Assembly: GCA_036345935.2 (NCBI GenBank)
Contig: JADWOT020000006.1
Coordinates: 6,141,543-6,205,542 of the forward strand
Reading direction: 5' to 3'
Length of the DNA: 64,000 nucleotides
Source: Taenia hydatigena
Taxonomy: Eukaryota; Platyhelminthes; Cestoda; Cyclophyllidea; Taeniidae
Numbering within the stretch: the stretch's first letter is position 1; each line of letters opens with the position of its first letter. Shown in pieces: positions 12,101 through 27,100 of this stretch. Position numbers and translations under genes: made by a program. Below the pieces are notes generated by a model. That model worked only from the letters and a program-made list of their open reading frames with translations. It had not been told where the DNA came from and did not search any database.

Positions 12101-15100
12101 CATGGTATAGCGAGGACATCACCGCTACAGACTGAAGCTAATAATAATAGAAATAATGAGGATAAAATTGGCAAATACTAGGTTTTTTATTAAATTCGCC
12201 CCATGAGTACGGTCTCAAGTACTTTAAAAATAAGATGTGGGGCAAATTTCGTGTTAGTAGTAGAGAAGTGCAGTCATCACTGTTGACACTTCTAAAAGCA
12301 TCGTGTTTATTTATTAAGCACTTAAAAAGCTTTAAGGCCTTAAGTAAGGCAAAAAAATAATTTAAGAGACAAGGAGCCTATGGGCAAATAAAAGGAAGTA
12401 CACACGAAGTTAAAATAGCAGGTGTTGTTGGCGATGCTCCCTTCCAAGCTTCGACCAGTTTTACCCAGAGGAATTAGAAGTATGGAGAGCTTAAAATGCA
12501 ACTATCTTTGGTAACAAAGATTGGTAGAGTCAGTCGTAAATATGTGACGACCTGTTGTTTTATGCCCAGCAAGGTAGGAGCATGTGACGAATAGATTGCA
12601 AATAACTGGTAAATTAACAAGGTGGCACTGGGTAAACGAAATTTACATCCATTACGATCATTTTAATTGCATTTATAGCAAAAACTGTTGCGTTTTTTTT
12701 GAGCGAATGTTAAAAGCACCCATAACTCATGCATAAGACGGCTGAAACTAATTTTCGGCTGAGTTTTATGAGGCTAGCGTTCTGTGACAGTACGAAATCT
12801 GTCAACGCGAAATTCGGGATCAATCACTACAGCATCTCTACTTCCTTAGAAAGTAATCAGCAAGTAGAGTGAGGCATAAAGTTACCGATGTAATGCTTCA
12901 CTTATTTGTATTGTGACTGCTTTTGTCCTCAGGAATGACACGGGGCTCTGCGTTACTGGCAGTAGGATGATCGCTCTAGTCTAAATTTCTGATTCTTAAA
13001 CTTTAAGGTGACAAAAATGGCGCAGTCTTCGGATGCGAGAATCAACGACGATTTTCTAACAAATGCGATGGAAATGATGGGCAACTATCGCAGTCCCATG
13101 TTCTGCAGGAAAGCTACTAACAAATGTACTCGTATGCAGATACCAGTAATGAGAACACACGACACCTCTTCCACCTCTCTACTGGCTGATCAGAGCCACG
13201 ACTAGACACGTGTGGGCAGCACTAAAGTGCGAACAAAGTGACAAGGGGAAAGAGACACAACATTCAACTCCACTAAACTAGTTTAAACACCGCCCTTTAT
13301 AAAATGACTCCTTTTTGGTCCGTGCTCTTACAATCGGCGATAGATTGTTAAGAGAATCTAATTTAATTTGCATTTGAGAATATCGCATTTTCACTTCGTA
13401 GAAGGTGGGGAAACCCGAGCAAACAACAAATAGCAGTAGATTCTAGTTACAATCTCGCCATGATTCATCCCTCGGAGCCTAAAAGCGTACAAGATTACTC
13501 ACGAGGTTTGTGAAACTCATGAATAAAGTTTTAGATACATATATATTTCCCGACCCAATCCAGGTGCCGAGAAGGCATGACATCTGGAAAATATTGTTAA
13601 GCAAAAGTTAGAAAATAATATTTTTAGCCCTTGCGTTTCCCCAACCATAATTCGATGCAGGTTAATTTGCGAGATTAAGACTAGATATTATTATGGAAAT
13701 GGATTATTATTGAAAGGATAGCTGATCGGGCACCGAAGCGGTGGAGGTATCAAACTGACGAGAACTACCGTTTGCATTTTGAAAATTCTATTCAGATTTT
13801 AACTAGACATTGTGTGAGAACAGGAAAAGTGGAAGACAGTACAACTTGAAACGGCATTAAGACACCCCCACGGGTCAAAGGCCGGTGTGTCAGCTTGTGC
13901 ATAGAAAAAACACCTATTCAGTTTTTACATCCGAGAAAAAACAAAGCGGCGCCTCAGAAACGGTTATTTTCCGCTCCTAACAACTTTCAGTGAAGGCATT
14001 TCTTGTGACCTCAGACATCATCTTGATAATCATACTTCTTAATGGAGTTTTTATTTTTTTATTTTGTTATGGCACGCTTCAAACGATATCATGCACGTCT
14101 ACATAAGATTAACACGTCTGCAAAACTTGCGTGACTAATTTGGGGCAGGGATGATTAGCAGAAGCCACTCTAGCGGTATGGAAACAATGTGTAAAATATT
14201 CTAAAACATTCAGTGTTCAGATAACCACTGATAACAATCCCTTCATTTTTGGTTGCGCAGACGTCCAAGACTCCACCAATGTGATTCCCCAGGTTCGCAT
14301 GACCTCCAAACCATGCCTATAGTTTCTCAGCCCCTCCGTATATCAATAATGGATATCTTGCTCCAATATTATGTCTCCTTCAATCTTCAGGAATGACTTG
14401 AGTCGCTACGTTAGTGGTAGCGAAAGACAAATTCAATTTTATGGATTATAACCACCCTGATAGCCGACCTTAACGTGACAAAAGAGGGACGCATCCTCCG
14501 GATGCGAAAATCAACGACGACTTTCTAACGAATGGGTTGAAAGTGGCGTCTCCCCTAGTCTCATGTTCTGCAGGAAAGCTATTAATAAATGAAGTTACAC
14601 TAGTCGTAAACCATCTAAAAAGTTGGTTACGGAGCGGCTCACTGTATCTGTATGCAGATGTCAATGATATGAACGCGCGATGCCTCTTCCACCTTACTAC
14701 TGGCTGATTAGAACCTCGACTAGACACGAGTGGACAACACTGAGGTGAGAACAAATTAGCAAGGAGGAATGGACACAAAATGCATCCCTAAAAAACTAGT
14801 TTAACTACCGTTCTCCATTAAATGACGCTGCTTTTAAGTCAGCGTTCTTACAACTACCGATGAACAGGTGGGATGGCCACAACATTCTCTCTTCCACCGA
14901 TACAGTACCAAAATAAGGCAGAACTTCTGATACAATAAAAACTCCTGGAGAGATCGGTGACGTTGCGATCAAATGCTTTCTCCGTTGTAAGCAAATGCAA
15001 TGAGCGAAGCAGTTGGCTCGTAGGTGCTATTCTCGCAACATCGCCTACGCTGTAGTGGTCGACAAGGGAGGATGGCCAAGGAGAGCAGCTTTGACGACGC

Positions 15101-18100
15101 TCGGAAGGAGAGGGGAGCTATGCAATAATTTTACAATGTGCTTAAATCCTCGTTTCGATATCGTGAGTGGTCAAGGCCCCCATCGTGCTTTCACTGGGAG
15201 ACATGGCCTCCGGGCTGCGCCAGTAGCTTTCAGCCCTTCAGTACGTCGGCAATACACTTTCCGCCCCGATATTATGACTGCTTTCATCTTCAGGAAAGAC
15301 TTGGGGCGCTAAAACAATACCACGCTTTCGGTTAAATCCAGTGATCGCTGAAATAGCGGTTACCTAGGAGGGGATAACCGTAAAAGCGAGAAAGCAATTT
15401 GGTAACTGAAAGCAAATTATGGAAAATACCTGTCTGCCGTTGATAGAGAATGAAAGATAGAACTAATCCTTACTTGCAGATTAGCATGAAAATTAAGGCA
15501 AGAAATGCAGATTTAAAATCACGATCAGAAATCTTATAAAAAGTTCCTCCCTTCAAAGGGTGAAGGAATTTTGGTTAAAATTCTTTAAGTGTATATAAAT
15601 TAATTTTTAAACTCCTGATGAATTGTAAACTTGGAGGGAATGGATAACTTTGAAAAGGGTGGATGATCAATACAGACTTGAGGAGTTTAGTCTGGCCACA
15701 AAAAAGCTACCAACTTTGAAAGGCAGATGGTGAAGGGAGACGTACTTTTTGCTGATCCGGAAAACCAGAAATAAGAAACTTCACGAGGTCAGCGACTGAA
15801 TTGACGAAAGTGAAGGGAAGGGGCCGACAGGTGAGACCAGTGGCATCACGTGTGAGAGCGGTATGCATGGTGGCGCCGAGGAGGAGCCAGGTGAGGGTCC
15901 TCACACGCTCCAGACACAACAAAAAGTCTCGTGGCCTAAAGTGGCAGAGTTTTAAAGTTCACATAATTTTAATGGTTTTAACTTGCTAAACAAGGCTTCA
16001 CTGTCGCGTATTTGACACGCGAGAATCGCATAAACAGTAGCATCTGTCTCCATGATCCCAATGTTAGCGACCCACTGCCTTAAAGCCCGACAACGAGGAA
16101 ATTTTATTTCTCAGCCCCACATGACTCCCAAGCTAACAAGAAGATTCCTCAATGTCAATACCAATAAGGCCTTTTGAAGAAAGCATTGGCATTGAGGCAG
16201 GTAAAAAGCCTTCTCGTTTACTATTGACTAGAAATCAAACGAAGAATTTAGCAGGAAACCATGATTGGCCATTCATTATAGCTGGAGAAGACTGAATCCA
16301 ATTCATCTGACAAGATCAAGCTGTTTGAAGTAAAACCTCATCTGCACTTGGCGTACTTTAAACGAAGGCGAACGAGAATGTTCGAACTTTCCGCGGGTAA
16401 AAGTGGAAGTGGTCATGATGGCTTTTATTTGTTACGATATAAATTGAAAAGCGCGTAGGTGGATAAGCATCATCAAAGAGTCAAGTACCATTTCTTGACA
16501 TGCGCAAGATGTTCTTAAACAATAATATATTCAGACAGTTTATCGGATCACTAATAAGTCGGAACATCAAACGCATACAAAGCAAATGATACAAACACCT
16601 CAACTTCCCACAACTATTGTAGATAGGGTGTCACAGTGAAAGAGAGTTTAATTACTCTCTCAGGCTTTTGGAGTGATGACTGCGGTTTTGTAGGCAGTTG
16701 CTTTTGCCACAGATATCGTAAGCATTTTTGAGCAAATTTTTCGCCGCACTATTTAATCTCCAGATGCTAGTTTGTGACTGCTGGTGTGATATTTTAGTTG
16801 ATTTTTCAACTCGTTTCTTTGGTTTCAAGGGCACCTGAGTCACCTCCTCTGCACTTTCGCTGAGCTGCATGACCTCTGGACCATGCCAGTAGTCCTCCAG
16901 CCCTTCGGTCATACATTTTCCGCCCTATCAATATTTCGTCTCTCGCCTTTGGGGACGACTCAGGGCGCTGCAGCTGGGATTTGGAAGTCCAAAATGAATT
17001 CTTGCAAAATGGCATTGTGCAAAAGGCTATAGATAAGTACTCACAACTGAGACACAAGGGCTGAAGTAAAAGCGTTAAACAATTAGGTAAATGGGATGAG
17101 ACTTGAGGTTACAACATCATTGCAGAACAGATCTGAGAGGTTTACTATCAAACAAAAATCTACCTGAAAATTTAAAACGTTAAAATGCAAGACCATACCC
17201 TTGCTGCATAAAAGTTGGAATAGATTTGAGCCACGGTAGATATTGTAAAATCGGTGCATCCAGTCTCGTGGTATGGGACAAAGTTGGCACTAATGCAAAA
17301 TGTCCAATTGACATGATGGACTGCTGGCCTATTCCACCAGGTGTTGCTAGCACCGAGGCAATACTGGGGCTTCGACTCGTAAGGTTCGGGACTGCCAACG
17401 AAATATGACCTCCGCTACTGCCCCCGCCCCCAGCGCCGCCAGTTGCACAAGTGGACGCGGAGACTTTCGGTCCCGAGTAGACGGATCCCCCATCGCTGCC
17501 CGCACCATCACCCCCACCAGAAGTGAGCGAAGTGGAGTTGCGACCAAACTGTCGTCCCCCGCTAATGCTCCCGCCTCCACTAAATTGACCAACGCTACGA
17601 AAGCTTCCGCCAGCAGAGAGGGAACCGGAAAGCTTTGGAATTGAAGGTTGGGACTGCTGACATTGCTGTTGTTGTTGTTGTTGCAGTTGTTGAGCAGCGG
17701 AAGCAGCTGGAGAAGTGGCCTGCTTTCCACTAGTACTACTGGTGGCACCTCCGCGTCTCACAGGTGCGTCCAAAATTCCAGAGCTCGAATCCTCAGCGAG
17801 GAGACCTGGAGAGAGCATGTGGAGGACGTCCTCGTCTTTGACATTGGAATGACGTGAAAGTTCGAGGGCCACATACTGCGCAAGACCGGACTTGAGGTGA
17901 GCTCCTATAGTGTCTTCGTGCAAGGAGGGCAAGTTGGCTGCGGCTGCAGGTGTACAGCTGCTGGAATTGGCAAAGCCCGAATTTTGCATTCCACTGCTGG
18001 AGAGACCCATGGATGATGTCCATTGGCTGCATGTTCCCGCACCACTATTTCCATCATTGGGATTCACAGATTGCAATGGTTGGGCAGCCGTCTTTTGGGC

Positions 18101-21100
18101 CTGTTTCACCTATTTCAAATATGTTGTTCTGATTAAAAATTGTACTTTTGGGCAGTTTTGCAAACACCAGTGTCAGTTGGGAGAAAAATTCCTCTTGAAA
18201 TCTCTACTCCCGAAGGTTGAGGGCCGAGTACCGTTTAAGTTCACCCAAACTATTTCAACGTGTTCCTCTAAATACTCAAAATAAGCACAGGCAAGTATAG
18301 CATTACTATTTCTTCCAAAAGATTTTTCAACATATTTGGTGGCCGTGGCCAGGACAGTTACTAAGATATCTTCATTACTAGAGAGAGTTTAAGTTGGGGG
18401 ACACAATCATATGAAGGGGAATTTCTGGCTGAGTACTCCATTTGATGTTGTTCTATCAAATGTCGGTCATGGGGTGATTCGATGGGTGGGGTAACTCATC
18501 TATGTGTTATTGTTTTGCCATGCAAAACATTCCCTCATTTAGCACAATGTCATCAGTAAGTCAGTCAACATGAAAAGCCGTAATACACAGCCCTATTCCA
18601 TTCCAAAACTATGTACTTAAAGCCCTCTGAAGACAATTTCTTACGGCGCTTTTATTCGTTAATTGGAACCAATTGTTTTCGAGTGTTTCGATGAGAATTT
18701 TGCTGTCAACAGAGGTAAAAGCTTTGGATTCGTGTGAAAATTTCACACGTTTCAAGCTATTCATGCACATCACACAAACCCATTTTAATGAGAATAATTT
18801 AAGAATGCTCAGTTAGACTTGAGCCGTACCCTCATTTTTCATGGGTTTGTCAGTAAATACTTACTTAAAGGTATCTTTTTATAATCATAAACCCGAGAAA
18901 GAAAACATGACTATGTCGGGAAAAAGGGTACTAGGATGAGTAAGGAACAAAGAAGGTAGCATATTCATTGCCTTGCGAATCATGTGAACATCGGAAAGAA
19001 TATTCAAACAATCGACGATGTGCGGTCTCATCAATTCAGCCGCCCCAGTCGAAAAGAGGTGGAATGTCTGCGGATTGAAGATGTCTGTCAGACTGGGTGA
19101 AATCTGGTTAGGCTCTAACGTTCCACCCGCGTCCATTATTACAAGCTAAATTGAAAAAAAAGAGGTTGGTAGCAATATGCAGTGATGCTTTTCGCACATT
19201 CCTCCTCCTCTAAGAACATTACACTTTGTGTTTTGAACAAGAAGTACAAACGAGTTTACAGCTCTGAAGAAAGGTCACTGAAGCGAATCACTCGAAACTG
19301 CGAATGTTGCCTTTATGGGGGCTTGACCTTACTATTTCGCGACATTAGATGACACTGTTAACGCACTGAGAGTTCTCACCATCTAGTTTATCATAACACC
19401 AGCAGTTTGAAATTCAACAAGTTACCTGGAGCGTTTTGAGCAAATTTTCGTCGGGAAGATAAATGCGAAACTTCAGTGCATTCATGAGTGACTCCACTAC
19501 GATTTTGGTCAACTGAGATTTGGCTCTCTCCTTCAAGGAAGCATGAGGAAGAAGGAATACGAAAGTGCGATTCACATAAACGGGTTTTGGGTTCTATAAT
19601 TCTTCAAAATAGTACAACTGTGGTTAGTTTTTGTGAAATTCTTAGCATAATATACTAGTTATGGGTGTATGGTAGATGGAAAAGTGATAGCGTTTTCATT
19701 ATAAAAATTTTCAAACCGTTTAAACTCTTCTCATAGTTTTTACATAAGAAATTTAGTAATTAAGACAAGCGTCATAATGATAACAAATCAGGAAGTGGTC
19801 GTTATCTTTTACGTCATCAAAATAAAGCATCTTTAAGAGGAAAAAAGTAATGGGAATTTCCACTTAAAAGTGCTGTTGTAAAATCAACTACTAGGGAGAC
19901 AGAATATGAACAGCGTCGTGTGCCAAGACAAACAAAAGATTGTCCTTGGCTAGACTAATCCTTGAATGGAAAGACGGTAAAGTCCAAGGCTAGACGCCTC
20001 AAGCGAGCAGTAAAAAATAAGCCATCAATTTTCTCCTGTGGATGCGCTTGGAGTTGGTGTTAGGTGGGAACAGTAAAAGCGCTATAAATCAGGTATGATG
20101 CAGTAAAACGTGGTCTAAGTCAGGTGAGGCCAAATTAGGGCTGTAAGTAAAAGGCGGCGCGTCGTACCTTAAAAGTTCTGTTACAGAGGGAGCAAATTTC
20201 AATGAGGAGTGAGGAGTCCACTTGGCATTGCTCGATCACCAATCGAAGGATCGCAGCATAGGCGTCTGTCACACCTTGCTAAAAATCCCAGTTTGGGTAA
20301 AACAAACGCAATTGCCTATTAAACCATCCCAATACAAGTCAGCATAAATCCGACCATTCATAATGACCACATAAAAATAAGCTTGTCATTAACCAAATCC
20401 ATAATTACCTAATTTAGCGAGGTGAAATCTCTCAAGGGAAATTCTAGCAAAGAGTGTGATAGCTAGCGAAATTGCACTACCCTTTCGTGCCTACTTTGCT
20501 TTAATTACTTTGAAAAAGAATCCAATCCCAATTGATGCATAAGCACCTCCAAACAGTCTCGCAATAACTGACGTAGAGCGGAGGAATAATGACAGAGTGT
20601 AATTAATTTGGGTTTTTAAAGTATCGAAAATCTCTCCAAGTAGTATTGACTAAAGCAAAATAGCGTTCTCAACATACAGACACATAAGAGTGCTTTGATG
20701 ACACCATTTTCAGCAAGCCGAGTCAAATAAACCTTATGATTGTATTTGAAAGTACCCACCACGTTGTCAAGAGAGATCTACTCTCGCGAAACAAGAGATT
20801 TTTCGTTGAAAAATATAAATATTCCAATTTAATTATTAAATGACATCCGCGCAGAGTAGTTAAGTAAGCTTTAAGTGGAGCTGAATATCGGCAAAGAATG
20901 GGCTAATCTAAAAGAATTCATTTTAAGTGTAAAACGTTTGGTTTTTGTTGAACTCGCGGTTTCGGTAAAGGGATTACTTGAGGTCGACATCATTGTGCTT
21001 CCTCTATGTCGAGCAAAAACATTCTTATCAAGCATTATGCCTTCTCTCGGCTTTGAGGAAATCTCAGATGCTACATAAGGAACCCATGGGACAACCTTGA

Positions 21101-24100
21101 TGGTGGAACTAGTCGGTGCACGGAGGATGCAGATCATGGAACGAAGAGTTGCAGCAAGATTGGTCGGAAGAGGTCGAATTTGCGAGAGTTTCCGGAAGAA
21201 TGTCTCAAACAGCGGCATTAATTCGGCCCACCCAGAGGAAATGAAATTATTCCACTTTTGCTCATCCGTTAGCCGTGGCAAATTTTCCAAATACGTAGCC
21301 ATGTTTTCGAGAACCGTATTGAGCGTCTCGATGGGAAGAGATTTGCGCTTGTTAAAACTGTCCAGAGCGGAAATCAGAGGGTAGAAGAGGGACATGTGGT
21401 CCTCAAAGTTCACCAGCACCGAAATGACCGCACGGAAAAGAATTGGATCTGAAGGCACAATGGGACATTTTACATGCAACATTTTGAATAGAGAGGTCTT
21501 CACTCATATTTAGAATTCAATCTGTCAATAGCTGACAAATTCTGACGATGGACACAAAAAAGTTGGTTGAGCATGCCTTCAAATATGTCTGTTCGCATTT
21601 GCATCGAATACGAGGCTATTGGAGTCAAAAGTAAATGATTATTTAAGCCATCGTTGAAAGCAAACCAACAATACGTGGCGAAAGGATAAAGCGTGAAACG
21701 CATTTCATGACAAATAGCGCATGGAATAAATACGATTCAAGTTCTTCCAAAAATGATACCAAGAATCGGACATTGGACGGACCTCTAGGAGGTGAAAAAC
21801 AGAGGCAAGATGTTTTTTGCCAACCTACTGAGCGTCCAATAGCAGAAGTGGTTAAAAGCTAGTTTACGTGGGTGGAAGCACTAAGAGGTGATTTAAGGTG
21901 GGGATGAGCGCATCATTACTTAAGGCTTGAAAAACCTCAGCCGTAAAGTCACCACCTCGATTTGATAAAGCACAATGCAAGCATAATCAAGCATTCATAG
22001 TCTTTCACAAAATTAAGAAAAACAATTCCCAAAGCGAATTCGTGCGTAGTTACGCTGAATGAGGACCCAAAGTAATGCGTACATGCATATCTCTTAATAC
22101 TGACAGAGGCAAGACATGAATAGGTTTAATGCGAAGAAAAGTAAGTTGTGTGGTGGATAAAATTCAAGGATCTGTTTGCATGCAGGTAGAAATGGAGGAA
22201 GCGATTTCGTTTGAACATTGCACCTAACTAGGGTCTTTGCGGTCTGGGATGTAAGTAGGCCCTGCTTCAATTCCACGATGCGCGCACCGGAAAACCAGTT
22301 AGGTGAGTTAATTAGCATTAGGAAATCCCTTCCCCTCAGTAGATGAAATCACTCCTCAGTAAAGCGTAAAAAGCAGAACATTCCAAACTTCTTTCGCGCA
22401 CAAAATCAGGATTTGGCGGCAATTTGAATTCGAGCAGTGCATTCATTCCATGTATGGCTATTTATGGTCTCACTTTCGAATCAACTTACCCACTTCCATG
22501 ATTTGATAGTAAATCATGATAGAGTCAAAAAGCACCTAATAAATGTCAAAGTTGCTGGGAGCTAAACCGCACTAGACAAAATACGTGGGAAATATCATTA
22601 AGTTTGGAACAATCCACCTGCTTACAAAGGAAGAAAGCCTATTTTAAGTGGTTTTCGGCATCAAACAAGGCTCCGCGTCCGATTGACTGGTCCTACATTT
22701 ACTAACTTGTGTTATTTGTTAGTAGTGAGTTTCTTAAAACACTCATTCACTTATCCATGACCCCACCCAAACGAAAGTTGGACAACTGAAGCCTATGAAT
22801 CAATTTGTGGGTCTGTTACAAATTGTAAGAATTCTGACGGAAGGTACAGTAGGTTGGAATACTGTCGAATAACCAAGATAGGGATGACTAATAGGTACAG
22901 CAATGTTCTCTTGTAAACTTCCAAGCACAAAAAAAGGAGGATGAAATGGATCCAAATATCAGGAATCTGTGCCCTTGGTAAGCACATGCTGCATAAAATT
23001 TTCAGTCAAGCGCCACTCCAGGAGAAGTGTAGAAGGATTACCTAGCCAAGTGATTATTCAGACTTTTCTATTCCCCCAGCTGCTGCCTGAAACAGCCACT
23101 GATTTAGAACGTAGGTCGTTCCGGTTCCCCTAGCTACTAATCACACAGGTCAAAATTTCATTTTTTAACGTTCTAACTGGAACGGAGGGAATAATCTTTT
23201 GTCGGTATAAGAAAAAACACTACAGTCAGCGTGATGTTGACAAATATTTTAACTCTATATAGTAAGTACAAATTTTTCACAAGGCAAAAGGTAATAACTT
23301 ATCGAGATCGTCTGCTAACCAGTCCATTAGTCAGAAACTACTCCCGTGTCCTAAGGGACGACCGTCAACCCGCATTAAGACATGAAAGAAACCTATGGTC
23401 CAGGCGAATAAAGTCAGCTGCCCTTTGTCACTCTACATGATATGATGAAGTATCGGCATGAATTACGCCATCTCTAACACTTGCGAGTACCTCTACAGAC
23501 AAGATCTGTCATAAGGTAGCTCAAAATTCCCAAATAATGCATTGCTTCCCACCGTTACAGACGTTAAGATCAAAGTGAATAGTGACAGACCCCTGAAAAG
23601 TGCCCACGGCCATTTCACGAGTCATATCACGGCAGTGGCAATTGAGGCTGATGGCGATTTTATTGAATGGACTTTCACATTGTTTATGGGATAAATTGCC
23701 TCCCAAAATCCTATAATCCTCCCCACGTAAAAGTCACATTTTGTGCATAAAAATCAGCAAAAGCTGCTGAATTAAGCCCATCCCGCGGGTTGAGGCGACT
23801 GCGTAAGCTACGCTCACTCCGATTTAACTCGAGTGGGAAAGTAAGGAGTCTGGTGAAAAAGCATTAATACTGTTTAATGGAAAAGCTTTTAGAGAAGCCA
23901 GCCTCCACTACAGACAGACAGTTCATTTTGTACACTTGGCAAAAAAAACATCACATCAACCGACTACTATCTACGCGTGGAACCCACCCGGTACAGGTGT
24001 TTGGAAGAGTTGGGTAAAAAGTCCATTAGGCGCCAGATTGTACATTGTGCATCGCAGGAACTGTCGAGCTATGCTGGCAACGTTGCCTGACACGATCACG

Positions 24101-27100
24101 TTTGGTCTGGAAGAGGAGAACAAAAAAAGAATCTGCATCATTAAGACGCATTTTGTACTAGTGAGGCACGTAATTGGTTTGCTTTTTACAGATTCCTAAT
24201 ACTTTGTGGAACAAACTGGTTCATTAAATGTGAAAGGTCATGATTAAACAACAATTCTATGAGACTTTAAGGCCTTGACCACGAATTTATCAAAAAATTT
24301 AAAGCTTATTTTTTAACAAAGCGTCTTCACAAAAGAATCTGCTTGTACTTAACGAGACAAAAAAATCTCCCTTGCATTTCCTGACCACACATGACAGCTG
24401 TCACATGATCGAGGAGGAAAACAATTGTACAGCTGTCATGTACGGATGTGATCTTTTGAGACCAGACTGAAAAGGAGATTAGTTAAAATCAACATCTAGT
24501 GACAGAATGGAGGCGAGCATGTCTCCAAAGTTGCTCCTCAAATGCTACCCACCTAAGTGAAAATCCAAAATCATCAATCGGTTTAGTTAAAATTGATCAC
24601 TTAGAGTTGCAATCAGACTATCTTTGAAATAGACAAATCCAATCTGGAAGTAACATTATGCTGTGTTTTCGCCACCACCTTTCCCCCTTTTGCCAAAATA
24701 TTCAAGTCCTAATCAATCTTACCTTTTCCCTATTCGTAAAAACTTCATAAACCACGTTAAGTTTAGCTTAAAACCATAAATAATCTCGAAATAATAACCT
24801 TTGGCCGAAAAGGTTAATGGAATTAATAGCAAGGAAATGGAAACAACCGTAAGGGGAAATTGCATTTATGGCACAAATCAGGCCTAGTCAGGAGAAATTC
24901 ATTATGTGTAACGCGAAGAAAGATGGGAAAAAAGGAACGCATTGACAGCTATTGCACTAACCCCAAAAATTACACAGCGGCAGAGGCTTAAATAAATTAT
25001 TTGCGAAGTGATAGCGGCACATCAGCCCATCTCAATAGAGAAAACCGTTATTTATTTATTTAATAATGCAAATACTGTTTTCAGTTACTAAAAAGTGAAA
25101 GAAAAACTCACAAGGCCCTCTGCCAAGTGTAGAGTGTGGTTGTGGCAATTCTAGCAGCCACCATAAGCATATCAATGAGGAAAGGAGCGGCCAGTCCGGG
25201 CTCCCTGTGCACAAAAGTGGCTAGACAGATAAGTCCCAGCCCAATGGTAGTCTCGTCGTGCGTCTCCAGCACCGTCTGGCACCAGGGACACCGCTCGGTG
25301 CTGAGCATAGCCGTAGCGAGCACAGAAGCCATAGTGGAGGTCATTTCTCCACCACCACCGCCGCTGATGCCTCCGCCGTAGGTTGAACGCGTGCGGAGAG
25401 AAGATACGCGACGCGAAGCCCCAACTCCCCCTGCTCGTGGAGTTCGGTGTGGTCCGGTGGAATCCTCGAAGGAAAAGGCGGTCTGTGCTTGTAACCCTCT
25501 GCTTCCATTTTCATCATCCACCTCGGGGGAGCGGTTTAGTGGTGGACGCTCGCGAGGTTGGGTTACGGTGAGCTTGTTAGCATCCCGATGGAGGACTGGT
25601 GATGAGATGGACATGTCTGCCCTAGGCTCCGTCGTGGGTGTTTTTCTAGACAAAAGAAAACAGCACTTTAGCTAAATTATTCTTGAATTAAAAGCCAGAA
25701 GTAGATAAAATTGATGCACACTAATAGTCTTCTACAGTCAAAAAATGGCGTGAATATGTGACTAGAACGGTCGCTAAAGTAAAAGCTCTACCTCCAAAGT
25801 GATAGGATTTGTCCATGTTAGGAGCACAGAAGTTCACGAGCATGGTATCAACTTAGAACTAAAACGACTTCGGTTAAGTTAGTTTAACTTGTTTAAGGGT
25901 CGCATTCTGGGCTGCTAATTTATGATTTCATTTATTCTACATAAGCTTTGGTAATCAACTTCGAAAGTTAAATAAAATATTCGAATATTCTTTCTTTCAA
26001 ACACGAGGTCTTACGCAGTGCGCAGTCGAGTCGCCAAAGGTTCAATAGAGTCAGCGGGTTTTGTATCTACAGCAGGAAAAACACTTTCAAGATGCAGGCG
26101 GATGCGCTTCTTTAATTAATTAAAACAGGATGTGCTATTATGTGAAAAGTGAAAGATCACACTGATAGGGGGTGAAATTTGGACGTTCACTGCTGCAATT
26201 TTATGCAGTCGAGGCAGGTGGTCCCATCGCCTCGTGAACTTGATGCCCTATTTTACGGCAAGAAGCCGATAGAATTCAGTAAGAGCTAATGTTCGAATGC
26301 AAGCGCCGAATGTTGTTAAAAGGAAGGGATTGTTGGAAGAATTTAAATTGCAGGCGATTTAGATGCCTGACATTAATTATTTCTTCAAAAGTAATGCCTC
26401 AACGAAAAGAATTTTATAAGTGCAGATCAATCGAGCTCTTTTCACCCTTTTTTCAAATTTCACCAGAGACATTACCATTTCGCCATTGAGTAATCTTCTT
26501 TGGAGATTAGAGGATCACAAACGCAACTAAACCGGCATCCCATGTCACTACAGAGTTTGAAAAGCTACGCATTTTGGTTCGGTTAGACTAAATTTAACTA
26601 AGATCACAGGCACGAAATACGGATGAAAAGTGAAAAAAAAAGATTACCCAGGGCTTCTAGTTTTCCTGACATCTCGTGAGTTTCCCCTTGCCCTTTCTTG
26701 TCAAATCCAGCATCAGAGACCGTTGGCTAAAATTTACAATTCCTTAATGGATTGGACGCAATATTTTAATGAAAAATAATGAGAGGAGGTGAAAATAAGT
26801 TAAAATAAATTCGATTTGCTGCATAACTAATGCACACAGTCTGCGTTTGGAAAGCTGACCAAGTTGAAGCATCAAAAGGCTAATGCAATTTCGTGGGATC
26901 ACTTGTGTTAAAAATCTCTCGGATGGAAAAGCAAAGTAAGTACTTATTTCTTAAAGATCGCCATTTTTATGCCAAATTACTCACTCAAAATTGATGGGAA
27001 CTATCAGTGTGAAGTATGAGTAAATAGTTTTAAGATATCTCGTGGTATAAATTTCGATAGGAAATGCAACAACCTGTCTTGAATTCGTTAAGTTTGTTCT

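Noticed and set aside
17226..18284. Long plus-strand frames at 17.2-18.3 kb
   Set aside because: Shadows of unc79 exon 38, whose low-complexity codons keep several frames open.
21503..21703. Minus-strand open frame (FEGMLNQLFCVHRQN...) as an exon before exon 34
   Set aside because: It is in another frame from exon 34 and ends at TGA. Exon 33 at 24.0 kb supplies the homologous sequence and the right phase, so this lies in intron 33.
23936..24199. 87-codon plus-strand frame
   Set aside because: Antisense to exon 33, which matches UNC79 exactly in phase.
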